Of a stretch of DNA of 64,000 nucleotides, positions 9,270 to 17,937 are shown in pieces. Below the pieces are notes generated by a model. It did not search any database, was not told the origin of the DNA, and was given only the letters and a program-made list of their open reading frames with translations. The stretch comes from Chitinophaga sp. Ak27 (GTDB lineage: Bacteria; Bacteroidota; Bacteroidia; Chitinophagales; Chitinophagaceae): the NCBI RefSeq assembly GCF_012726295.1, contig NZ_JABAOB010000001.1, positions 248,001 to 312,000 of the forward strand. The letters run 5' to 3'. A program made the position numbers and the translations under genes. Each line of letters starts with the position of its first letter. The first letter of the stretch is position 1.

Positions 9270-10352
9270 ACGTTAGAACCTGTATAGTTAAAGGAATAAA
9301 AGTAAACATCCACTTGACCGGGTTTTGCCCGTCGCGCACTTTGAAGCTACCAACCGGCAACTGGATGATGACCTGGTTCACGCCCTTGCGAAAAACAACG
9401 GGAACTGGTCGGCGATAGGCATACCCTTCGTCAGCCAGCGGCGTTTCCAGATCACCTTTGGCGCCAGCATGCACCCAAACAAGCGGGGCAATCAGTTGGC
9501 CGTTTACCCGGACTTCGCTGTGTCTTTCATCCCATGCGCCCACAGGAGGTGTACCCGATGCATAAGAACGTGACAGGTCAGCTCCGTTTATCCATACTGG
9601 TAGTACCGTATCCCGGTCAGAACGGATTTGTACCACCGCGTACCAAGTGCTGCTGTCCTGTGGCGAAGACAGGATACCTTTCACTAGCGGATACCAGAAA
9701 TGCCGCAAAATCAGCGTACCACCAACCGCGCTTAGTGCAGGCTTTTGCGGCAACCAGAAGTTTATTTGCAAATTTCCTTTATTAGGAAAAGGGCCATAAA
9801 GTTGCCAGTGTAGATTACGTTGGCGGGCATACGTAAGTAAATGGCAACCTGGAAAAATATAGTTGTTGATGTTGCAGCAGCCTCTTTTCGAACTCACCGA
9901 AATCCGCCGTCATGCCAGGCACCAGCGAAGCAGTCCAACCCGTCTGGCTGCCACCACACCAAATGCGTTCCGCAAAGGTAACCATGGCTGGGTAAACGGG
10001 GTTCATATGCAACATGTGCCGTACCTGCCGAAACAGTACAGCGTTCTGCATTTACGGCAAGCCGGTATCCTTCCTCCTTTTCCGGCACTTTAACCGGCGA
10101 TAATTCCAGCTCAATAGCAGCAGGTCTGTTCCAACAGATATCAACAGATACCTCCCTTTCGGATAACTGCTGTTGCAATATCCGGGCTATCGGTAATAGG
10201 CTGCTATCGGTTAGATATATATATTTTATCTTATATAACGGCAGTTTATTGGAGGTCCAATGTAATTGCAGCGGCTGAGGAATCAATGCTGGCTGCTGTG
10301 CCTGAAGATGCTGAAACAGGCATCCAACCAGGGCTATCATCCAATAGCGCAT
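9262..10352 (-). pseudogene. Broken GH20 beta-N-acetylhexosaminidase lacking its catalytic domain
   Basis: Three pieces of one GH20-type gene remain in three frames. 10352 to about 10020 encodes a signal sequence and the N-terminal GH20b domain (ALIPQPLQLHWTSN, EEGYRLAVNAERCTVSAGTA). The frame then shifts and continues with the far C-terminal end of the barrel (MNPVYPAMVTFAERIWCGG) to about 9843. A second 1-nt shift leads into the C-terminal accessory domain (RNLHWQLYGPFPNKGNLQ, QLPVGSFKV, VKWMFTFIPLT), ending at 9262. The whole TIM-barrel core with the Asp-Glu catalytic pair, around 350 codons, is absent. An intact enzyme would trim GlcNAc/GalNAc after desialylation. Either real gene decay or an assembly collapse could explain it; two separate lesions favour decay. 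Confidence 0.85.
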
Positions 10353-10355
10353 GTT

Positions 10356-11519
10356 TTATAATTTAATGATGGCAAATACAATTTCATGGTAGGCATTGCG
10401 TTCAAACAGCACGCCAATATGCCGGGCATCAACCTGCACTAGGTCGGAATATGCGGCATAGTCCCTTTCATTACTATCTGATCTGGCCACCACATAGGAT
10501 CCGGGCCAGGTATGACCTTCATCTTCACTCACCCGGAGCGTTAGGTTATTACGTTGCACTGTGTCCGCTGCATTACAGAATACCAGAACGGTCTTGCCTT
10601 TCCTGCGACCTATCTCCAGCAGGCTACCTTCGCAAACCGGGTCCGGTAGCTGATGATCATAGTAATATGGTTGCCAGGTAGCGCCACCGTTGGCACTCGT
10701 AGCCACAATGCGTGCCTTTTCATTCCCTTGCTGGTTACGGGCGTTAATCATTAATCGCCCACCGGACAACGCCGCGGCAGTAGCCTCATTTCCTCCTGGC
10801 GCCGGCAACGTAGCCGATAAGTGGAATGTTTTACCATGATCATCGGTATAATAACCATGAACGAAATAGTCTTTGAAATGAGGCCGAGGAGCACCTTCAG
10901 AGTGATTAGCAGCTACGTATATCCGTCCACGGTATTTTCCTTCGCGGAACTGCGTAGCATGGCCAGGCGTATTAGCGTAACTACGCCAGTCTTCCTGAAA
11001 GTTATAAGCCGCATTCATTTGCGGCTGCTGTGGGCGATGTACCTGCGTGGTAATGTTCACGGGAACTGACCAGGTGAGGCCACCGTCAATAGAGGTTTTG
11101 TACCACACCTCACGAAGGCCTTTACCCCTTCGGATTTCGCCTTCGTGATTATTGCCAGTATTGTAAAACAGGAATATCCTGCCTTTGGGATGTGCAGGAT
11201 CTGTCAGATCAATTACCGGTGCGGGGTTTCCTGCCTGCAGGGAATCGTTGTTCGCCACTTCCTGCAGGGCAGACCAGCTTGTACCGTTATCACGGCTACG
11301 TTTCATCACAATCTTAATATCTCCGAAATCACCACTATTATTTACGCGACCTTCTGCGAAAGCGAGCAACTGGCCATCTGGCAACCGGATAATAGCGGGT
11401 ATACGAAAATTTTTATATCCCTCTGTATCGCTGGTAAATACGGACACTGTCTTTACCTGAGCCATCAGGGCGATTACCCAGAGCAACAATGCAGCAGTTA
11501 GTTTTACTGTTTTATTCAT
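10356..11519 (-). CDS. nanH: Exo-alpha-sialidase (GH33)
   Basis: Hydrolyses terminal sialic acid from glycoproteins or mucin-type glycans. 387 residues with a signal peptide (MNKTVKLTAALLLWVIALMA). The FRIP motif with its carboxylate-binding Arg is at about residue 38 (FRIPAIIRLPDG). At least five Asp-box-like repeats follow: SRDNGTSWS, SIDGGLTWS, TDDHGKTFH, SANGGATWQ and SEDEGHTWP. The downstream PVCEGSLLEIG and YAAYSDL carry the expected Glu and nucleophilic Tyr. Length fits a single six-bladed propeller without extra lectin domains. It lies 3 bp before the GH20 remnant and 10 bp after the epimerase gene, inside the sialic acid operon. Confidence 0.94.
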   Translation of the reverse strand: MNKTVKLTAALLLWVIALMAQVKTVSVFTSDTEGYKNFRIPAIIRLPDGQLLAFAEGRVNNSGDFGDIKIVMKRSRDNGTSWSALQEVANNDSLQAGNPAPVIDLTDPAHPKGRIFLFYNTGNNHEGEIRRGKGLREVWYKTSIDGGLTWSVPVNITTQVHRPQQPQMNAAYNFQEDWRSYANTPGHATQFREGKYRGRIYVAANHSEGAPRPHFKDYFVHGYYTDDHGKTFHLSATLPAPGGNEATAAALSGGRLMINARNQQGNEKARIVATSANGGATWQPYYYDHQLPDPVCEGSLLEIGRRKGKTVLVFCNAADTVQRNNLTLRVSEDEGHTWPGSYVVARSDSNERDYAAYSDLVQVDARHIGVLFERNAYHEIVFAIIKL

Positions 11520-11529
11520 CGTTCATTTT

Positions 11530-12723
11530 TTACATGGATGTTTGTAATAGTTGCCAACAATACCACTCCTGTCTTGGCAAATGGAAAGGCCCCTTATATA
11601 AATTTCCTTTGAGTGATACAGATCGGCGGCCATCACGATGCAGATAACCGAACCACTCTCCTTTCTTCTTATCATGAAAATGTGTATAGGCGTAATCGTG
11701 CACCTGCTGATGCCATCTGGCATATTTTTCATCGCCGGTCATCAGGTATGCCAGTAGCGTAGCTATGATCGTTTCATTATGCGGCCACCAGAACTTCATG
11801 TCTTGCCAGTATTCTTGCACCGGCTTATCATATACATCGCGAAAATACAGAATACCACCAAAATCCTTGTCCCATCCGCGTTCCCACATGTAATCAAGCA
11901 TGCGGCACCCCAGGTTGATCAACGCAGGATCATTACCTCGATGTTTGGCCTCATGCAGGATAAACCAGGCCCCTTCAATAGCATGACCTGGATTCAGGGT
12001 ACGACCGTCGAAGTGATCCAGGATGCTACCGTCGGGCGCTACCTGTTCCATCACGCAGCGTATATCATCTTTCACAAAATGAGTTTCTATTTCTTTGATC
12101 CAATGGCTGATCCATTCATGGCAACGTGGGTCGCCGATCGTTTCACGGAGCTGTTGCGCTGTATTGATCATAATCATCGGCACACCAATTCCTTTGGAAG
12201 GACGCACCTCTGTAAATTTGGGCGTGAGCATACCGGGCATGGTAGCATATTCAATGCACTTGCCAAACAGCTCCCTGGCTTTCGTCGCCATCTCCTCGCT
12301 GCCACTTGCTTTGGCATAAGCCGCAAGCGCTATAACCGCAAAGGTTTCCGAAAAAAAATACCTTCTTTTGCGAATGGGTGCTCCATCGCGCTGTACGTGA
12401 AAAAACATACGGCCGTCTGTATCAAAACAATGATGTAATAGAAAATCGATGCCCGACTTCGCACCCTCGAGCCACTCCTGCCGAGGCTCAACTGTATTGT
12501 ACAGCGTAGCCAACAACCAAGCGGCCCTTCCCTGAATCCATACTGCCTTATCATCATCCAGTAAAGTCCCGTCATGGTCCCGCATTAACAGGTAGCCACC
12601 AAACTCCTTGTCGATGGACTTCGGAAACCAAAATGGCACTGTATCCTGCAGCAGCTGGCACTGATAAAATGCCGCCAGCTGTGCTTTCTTCTCCTTGGTA
12701 TATGTTGTCATATTCTCATTCAT
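11530..12723 (-). CDS. nanE: N-acylglucosamine 2-epimerase (AGE/RenBP type)
   Basis: Cytoplasmic (alpha/alpha)6-barrel enzyme interconverting ManNAc and GlcNAc. In Bacteroides fragilis the same enzyme type (NanE of nanLET) follows the sialate lyase, so the product here should be free GlcNAc rather than a phosphorylated sugar. 397 residues, full family length, no signal peptide. Conserved barrel segments include PFWFPKSIDKEFGGYL, WIQGRAAWLLATLYN, the His-bearing LNPGHAIEGAWFILHEA and FWWPHNETIIATLLAY. Start ATG 12723 overlaps the upstream stop as ATGA, so translation is probably coupled to the fusion transporter. The gene differs from the ManNAc-6-P epimerase also called nanE in enterobacteria. 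Confidence 0.93.
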   Translation of the reverse strand: MNENMTTYTKEKKAQLAAFYQCQLLQDTVPFWFPKSIDKEFGGYLLMRDHDGTLLDDDKAVWIQGRAAWLLATLYNTVEPRQEWLEGAKSGIDFLLHHCFDTDGRMFFHVQRDGAPIRKRRYFFSETFAVIALAAYAKASGSEEMATKARELFGKCIEYATMPGMLTPKFTEVRPSKGIGVPMIMINTAQQLRETIGDPRCHEWISHWIKEIETHFVKDDIRCVMEQVAPDGSILDHFDGRTLNPGHAIEGAWFILHEAKHRGNDPALINLGCRMLDYMWERGWDKDFGGILYFRDVYDKPVQEYWQDMKFWWPHNETIIATLLAYLMTGDEKYARWHQQVHDYAYTHFHDKKKGEWFGYLHRDGRRSVSLKGNLYKGPFHLPRQEWYCWQLLQTSM

Positions 12724-15371
12724 TTTTTGTAAATGGTAAGCCCTTCCAGTGATGACGGGCGGCTAAAAAAGAGGCTGGCCAGGTATCCCGTAACGAAACA
12801 GGCCACCAGCCCGGTGAAAGCATACATTAGTAAATACATATGTGTATATTGCATCAGAATAAACTGTACCAGGGCACTGCAAACAAACCCGATCACCGCA
12901 CCTGGCCCGTTAGCCCGGCGGGTGAAGATGCCCAGGATAAACAACCCGCCTACACTACCTGTAAACAGGCCTAATATCAGGTTAAACTCATCCCATAGAG
13001 AAGTAGCCCCCCAAGATGCCATCAGCCAAGCTATCAGCGTTCCAAACAATCCTACTGCCAGGGTGACTGCCCTGGCTGCACGCAGATAAAACTTATCTGG
13101 CCGAAGTGGCATAAACCGGCGAAAAAAATCATTCACTACGACGGTGGCTACTCCGTTGACACTGCCATTCAAACTGCCCATGGCGGCTGCAAAGATGGCC
13201 GTAATCACCAGTCCCGCAATCCCTTTGGGCAACTGCGTCACAATGTACCATGGGAAAATTGTATCCTGATTGTTTAAAGCGATATTGACCTCCGCAGGAT
13301 GATCTCTGTAAAACAAAAACAACAGTGTTCCGATAGCAAAGAATATAATGGTGGAAGGCAATGTCAGCCATGCTCCCAGCCGCAGACTTTTTACCGCTGT
13401 CTTCTCATCAGTAGTGGTCAGATAACGCTGCACCACCGTCTGATCGCACCCGTATTGTATGAGGTTTAGCGAAAAGCCCCCAATTAGCACCACCCAGAAA
13501 GAGGAAGAAGTAAAGTCAAAACGCAGATCAAATAATTTGAGCTTATTATAATGCTGCAGTGTCTGGGACATCCCCACTGGTCCTGATATCAGATGCATAG
13601 GTATCAGGATTAATGCCAGTATCGCTCCTGTAAGCAAGATGATCACCTGTACCACCTCCGTCCAGATCACAGCTTCAATCCCCCCCAGTACCGTATAGAA
13701 CAAGCTGACCAGCCCCATCACAATAATACTGGTACGTACTTCTATACCCGTTACCACGGAAAGGGCTATACTGGGCAACAGGATGACAATCCCCATACGT
13801 CCCAACTGCAGCAGGATGTACATGAACCCGGAGATACCACGAACAACGTAATTGAAGCGTTTCTCCAGATATTCATAAGAAGAAGTGACTGACAATTTGC
13901 GGTAAAACGGAATAAAGTACCTTATCACAAAAGGCATCGCCATGATGATCGTCATCAACAGGAAGAAATAAGTCCAGTCAGTAGCGTAGGTTTTGGCTGG
14001 GATACCGATAAAAGTGATGGCGCTGAGTTTGGCACCGAAGATGCTTAATCCCGTGGCCCATCCCGGAATTTTCTGCCCACCTTTGAAGTAGTCCAGTGTA
14101 GAGTGCTGTTTCATCGATGTCCAGATTCCAATGCCCAACATCAGCAGGAAATAGGCGATCAACAGCGCATAATCCCATTTAGAAAAGAAAGCCGGTTTGT
14201 CAATAACTCCTTTGATCACCTGTGTGATGCGTACGCCTGGTCTCACTTCTCCGCTTGGGATAAAAATATCCCCGTTCCATTTTACTGCCACCGTGGTCAC
14301 TTGGGCAGGGAAAGGCATTTCGCCGAGCTTTGTCCAGGTGTCAGTGGCAGTATTATACAGTAGTACGCTTCTATTAAAGCCGGGATGGTTGTTCAGCAGT
14401 TGGAGTTTCTCCTGTTGGATAGCCAGCCGTTCAGATTCTCCAACCGCTGCTTTCAGACGGACATTATAAGCTTCGATGTTACGAAACAGCCTTCCATCAT
14501 CTCCGCCAGCGAGGATGATATAGGTTGCGCCGCAGGCAATGGCTGTTCCTGCAGACCAGTAAAGTTGCTGATGCCCATCACTGATTGGGCTACCAGTCGT
14601 CCATTTTCCTTGCCCGGGAATAAAGCACCAGGTACCACTGCTTCTTTCACTAATACCGGAAGTTGTTGCCCGCCTGCCGCCGATCACATACAAACAGGAC
14701 TCCTCTCCATTGGATTGTGCCACCATCTGTACATGTGAACGAGGCGCTGGCAAGGGAGGCATTGCCTCCCAAACCGGGCTTGCAGCAGCCAGGTTTAGCG
14801 CCCAGACAGAGCTGGTGACGCCCTGCACGGTTTCGCCGCCGGCAACATATACGGTTGTATTGATCAGGCTTGCGCCAGCATTAGCTGTAGCGATCGGCAG
14901 AGACGGCAGCGAAAATGTTTCCGCAGCTTTACTGACAGGATTCCACTTCATCAAGAAAACCTTATCTGTATATCCGTTCTTTGTTTCACCACCGGCGCAA
15001 AACACGCCACCAGGGGTACTGACACTAGCTCCATAGGCCACTGCCAAAGGAAGTGAGAACGTGTTGCCTCCCCATGCATAACGTCCATCAGCTGCCGGGT
15101 ACAGCACAAAAACATCGGTGTGGTATTTCTTGTTTCCTCCCTGCCAGGGCATGCCCTCAGGAAAATTGGCCCCACCTGCAATTAACAGCACATTCTGGTG
15201 AGTACCGGCAAACACACCGGCCAGACCGGGTTGCACTGCTTGCGTCTTACCCGCGGGCAACTCGGCTGCGACGGACCAGGTAATATCATTAACGCGCGGT
15301 TGCTGCGCCCATGACGATTGCATCGAAAACATAACAAGCAATAATAAAACCGGAGCAATCAATTTTTTCAC
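12720..15371 (-). CDS. Fusion of Kelch-type sialic acid mutarotase (NanM-like) and Na+/solute symporter (NanT-like)
   Basis: One 883-residue polypeptide with two functions. After a signal sequence (LIAPVLLLLVMFSMQSSWAQ) residues about 25-370 form a Kelch beta-propeller of the cyclically permuted mutarotase/N-acetylneuraminate epimerase group, with repeats such as VFCAGGETKNGYTDKVF, VYVAGGETVQG and LYVIGGRR. Residues about 390-875 are a sodium:solute symporter with about 13 membrane helices, including the family block GGIEAVIWTEVVQVIILL and the AAMGSLNGSVNGVAT region at the Na+ site. The layout puts the mutarotase in the periplasm, tethered to the importer, where it would convert the released alpha anomer of sialic acid to beta. 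GTG start; 9 bp after nanA, 4-bp overlap with the epimerase gene. Confidence 0.9.
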   Translation of the reverse strand: MKKLIAPVLLLLVMFSMQSSWAQQPRVNDITWSVAAELPAGKTQAVQPGLAGVFAGTHQNVLLIAGGANFPEGMPWQGGNKKYHTDVFVLYPAADGRYAWGGNTFSLPLAVAYGASVSTPGGVFCAGGETKNGYTDKVFLMKWNPVSKAAETFSLPSLPIATANAGASLINTTVYVAGGETVQGVTSSVWALNLAAASPVWEAMPPLPAPRSHVQMVAQSNGEESCLYVIGGRRATTSGISERSSGTWCFIPGQGKWTTGSPISDGHQQLYWSAGTAIACGATYIILAGGDDGRLFRNIEAYNVRLKAAVGESERLAIQQEKLQLLNNHPGFNRSVLLYNTATDTWTKLGEMPFPAQVTTVAVKWNGDIFIPSGEVRPGVRITQVIKGVIDKPAFFSKWDYALLIAYFLLMLGIGIWTSMKQHSTLDYFKGGQKIPGWATGLSIFGAKLSAITFIGIPAKTYATDWTYFFLLMTIIMAMPFVIRYFIPFYRKLSVTSSYEYLEKRFNYVVRGISGFMYILLQLGRMGIVILLPSIALSVVTGIEVRTSIIVMGLVSLFYTVLGGIEAVIWTEVVQVIILLTGAILALILIPMHLISGPVGMSQTLQHYNKLKLFDLRFDFTSSSFWVVLIGGFSLNLIQYGCDQTVVQRYLTTTDEKTAVKSLRLGAWLTLPSTIIFFAIGTLLFLFYRDHPAEVNIALNNQDTIFPWYIVTQLPKGIAGLVITAIFAAAMGSLNGSVNGVATVVVNDFFRRFMPLRPDKFYLRAARAVTLAVGLFGTLIAWLMASWGATSLWDEFNLILGLFTGSVGGLFILGIFTRRANGPGAVIGFVCSALVQFILMQYTHMYLLMYAFTGLVACFVTGYLASLFFSRPSSLEGLTIYKK

Positions 15372-15380
15372 TTCTGTATT

Positions 15381-16301
15381 TTATTTGTTGCAGAATTGCC
15401 GGAATCCCATTTCTAAGACTTCCTTCCTAAAAGCCTCAAACTGTGCAGCATCCATATTTTTCACCGGCAGACGGAAACCGCCACAATCCAGTCCGATCAT
15501 TTTCATATAGGCTTTGCCCGTTGCTATTCCGCCGTATTTGCCTAACAACCGGATCATGTCTATTGATTGCTGCTGCAGGCGGCGTGCCTGTTCCAGGTCA
15601 CCAGTATTAGTAGCGTCCATCATTCCATAGTACAAAGGAGCTGCATAGTTGTAGGTACTACCAACTGTCCCCTTCGCGCCCAGCATCAGCGCTGCCAGCA
15701 GGTTCTCATCCCTGCCCCATAGCATATCATAGCGGCCGTTTTGAAAGTTAAGGCAAGACTGATAATCCATAAAATCCTCATGGGTATACTTGATACCGGC
15801 CAGGTTAGGCATTTTGCCGTGAAGCGCTTTCAGCAGGTCCAGCATAGCAAAGCCAACTCCGGTTAGCACAGGAATATGATAATAATAAAATGGCATATCC
15901 GGTACTACAGCCGCCACCTCCATACAGCACTCTGCCAATGCATTAACTGTTACAGGTTTAAAATAAGATGGCGCCGTGAGGGATACCGCGAACAATCCTT
16001 CTTCCCGGGCGTGGCGCGCCTGCGCTTTACAATCTTCCAGGGAGGTACCGCCCAATAGGGTCATCACTTTAAAATCCGGATCATCACGCGTGGCATCAGC
16101 CCAGGCACTAACAACGACCATTTTTTCCTTGGCTGTCAGAGAAACACCCTCGCCGGTAGAACCATTGATAAATGCTCCCACAACACCATTCTTCTTAAGT
16201 AACTGGTAGTATTCCGGTATCAATTCCATGTGCAACCTTCCATCTTCATGCATGGGTGTAAAAGGTGCAGCAATCAATTTGCTCAAATGCTGAATCGTCA
16301 T
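15381..16301 (-). CDS. nanA: N-acetylneuraminate lyase (DapA/NanA superfamily)
   Basis: Class I aldolase cleaving sialic acid to ManNAc and pyruvate in the cytoplasm. 306 residues, normal length. Motifs visible: the substrate loop INGSTGEGVSLT (about 45-56), the Tyr loop PFYYYHIPVLTGVGF (about 137) and the Schiff-base lysine in AGIKYTHEDF (about 165). The Ser-Thr pair GSTGEG and the conserved TGEG with sialic acid context favour NanA over dihydrodipicolinate synthase. Located between susD and the fused transporter; the 93-bp gap to susD is the widest inside this operon and holds only a weak 6-bp hairpin. Confidence 0.94.
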   Translation of the reverse strand: MTIQHLSKLIAAPFTPMHEDGRLHMELIPEYYQLLKKNGVVGAFINGSTGEGVSLTAKEKMVVVSAWADATRDDPDFKVMTLLGGTSLEDCKAQARHAREEGLFAVSLTAPSYFKPVTVNALAECCMEVAAVVPDMPFYYYHIPVLTGVGFAMLDLLKALHGKMPNLAGIKYTHEDFMDYQSCLNFQNGRYDMLWGRDENLLAALMLGAKGTVGSTYNYAAPLYYGMMDATNTGDLEQARRLQQQSIDMIRLLGKYGGIATGKAYMKMIGLDCGGFRLPVKNMDAAQFEAFRKEVLEMGFRQFCNK

Positions 16302-16394
16302 ATATATGATTTAAAAAACAAAAAGATATTCTCCATTCACGATAACTGTAGAAGAACAGGCCTATCGGGCGCCTGTACTTGTTCCTCAAATCTG

Positions 16395-17915
16395 TCAGAA
16401 CTGGGGATAACCCGGGTTCTGTATTAAAGCCCGATTATTGGTCAGGGTATTACGATCAATAGGCCATAACAGCTTATATGCCTCACTGGATTTTACCAGC
16501 GTATATTCGTATACGTAATTATCTCCCATCCTGCGCAGATCGTACCAACGTTTGCCTTCAAATACAAATTCGAGCAGGCGCTCTTTCAGCAAGGCTTCTT
16601 TCGGGTCGGTATCTATCGTCTGATTAGGGTAGGCCAATGCATTCATATAAGCCGGCCCATAAGCCCTCGCGCGAACCAAATTGATTTCCGTGGCAGGATC
16701 TTCTCCTAATGCTACTTTTGCTTCTGCCAGCAGTAATAGCAAATCGGCAAAACGATATACCGGAAAATCATTAGTGATGGCCCTGGCGCCGGCATTTTGC
16801 TCTCCCTGGTATTTTTTCACAAAGGCGCCGGCAATGGTATAGGCATTACCATTCTTCGTGTACGCTGGTTGTATAGTTGCCCATTTTCGAGTATCTGTAT
16901 CTGTAAATTGGCGGAAGGTGGCCACCTTTACCGGTACACGCAACAATCCCCCCCAGTTGTCGGTGTTAACATCAAATTGCCGGTTGCCAACAGAATCGTA
17001 GAAGTTGGAGATCAGGCCGCTTTGTGGTATGAACTGTCTCACAAAATCCATATTGGCTTCATTGAGTTTATACCGAACAGCAAAAATGATTTCTTTGTTG
17101 CCCTTGTTCGTGGTGGCAAATACGTCCGCAAAATTGGGCAGTAGCCCAAGCGCCGGAACATTCGTCTGAATATCTGTCAGCGCGGCTTTAGCAATAGTAG
17201 CGTCAGCGGTTCCGCCACCGCGGTAGCTCGTCCAGAGGTAAACTTCCGCTTTCAGCATCAACGTAGCGGCTTTAGACCAAAATCCTTTGCTGTTGCGGAA
17301 AGAATAATCGGTACCAAAGCTGTTGACCGAGTTATCAATATCCGATTTGATCAGCTTCATCACCTCATTAGTATTGGTGGCGGATTTTGACAGGTCGGTT
17401 GGGTTAATGCTCAGTGCCGGTTCCGTTTGTATGATCACGCCGCCCCAGCTACGCAGCAGCTGGAAATAGTAGAAAGCACGCATGCCATAAGCTACGCCAA
17501 GGTAATAGTTCCTGTTAGTGATGGAAAGCAGACCGGTTTTATTTAGATTAGTGATTAGGAGATTCAGTTGATTGATATTAAAATAAAAGCCTCCAAAATT
17601 GCCTACGCCCGGCGCATCCTGATCTAGTGTTTGCAACCACATACGCTCTGTGCCCTGTGAAGCCTCCCCCGTAAAAGAAGGTCCCAACGCAGTCTCGGTA
17701 CCAAAGATATCTGAGCGCATCTCACCGAGCGCTTGTAAATTACCAGCATCATTACGGAAGGCTGTATGTACGCCACTGACAAACGCATCGAACTGGTCCG
17801 GTGTTTTCCAATAGCTGTCATTACTGAGATTACTTACCGGTGTAAGATCCAGTTTTTTGGAACAGGCACTCAGTAGTAGTACTGCTCCCAGTATCCTGCA
17901 TATATTCTTATTCAT
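16395..17915 (-). CDS. SusD-family sialoglycan-binding outer-membrane lipoprotein
   Basis: Partner of the adjacent SusC, expected to bind sialylated glycans or free sialic acid at the cell surface. I chose ATG 17915 because it gives a proper lipoprotein signal (MNKNICRILGAVLLLSAC, lipobox LSAC) 22 bp after the susC stop; an upstream in-frame start at 18023 would lie inside susC. About 506 residues. Typical SusD blocks: YWKTPDQFDAFVSGVHTAF near the N-terminus, YGMRAFYYFQLLRSWG in the first TPR region, and the C-terminal RWYDLRRMGD followed by KLLWPIDRNTL and QNPGYPQF. Complete. Confidence 0.93.
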   Translation of the reverse strand: MNKNICRILGAVLLLSACSKKLDLTPVSNLSNDSYWKTPDQFDAFVSGVHTAFRNDAGNLQALGEMRSDIFGTETALGPSFTGEASQGTERMWLQTLDQDAPGVGNFGGFYFNINQLNLLITNLNKTGLLSITNRNYYLGVAYGMRAFYYFQLLRSWGGVIIQTEPALSINPTDLSKSATNTNEVMKLIKSDIDNSVNSFGTDYSFRNSKGFWSKAATLMLKAEVYLWTSYRGGGTADATIAKAALTDIQTNVPALGLLPNFADVFATTNKGNKEIIFAVRYKLNEANMDFVRQFIPQSGLISNFYDSVGNRQFDVNTDNWGGLLRVPVKVATFRQFTDTDTRKWATIQPAYTKNGNAYTIAGAFVKKYQGEQNAGARAITNDFPVYRFADLLLLLAEAKVALGEDPATEINLVRARAYGPAYMNALAYPNQTIDTDPKEALLKERLLEFVFEGKRWYDLRRMGDNYVYEYTLVKSSEAYKLLWPIDRNTLTNNRALIQNPGYPQF

Positions 17916-17937
17916 GATGATCGTTGTTAAAATATAA

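Noticed and set aside
16356..16376. Hairpin ACAGGC...GCCTGT between nanA and susD
   Set aside because: Only 6 bp with a 9-nt loop and no T-run on the minus strand; too weak to call a terminator.
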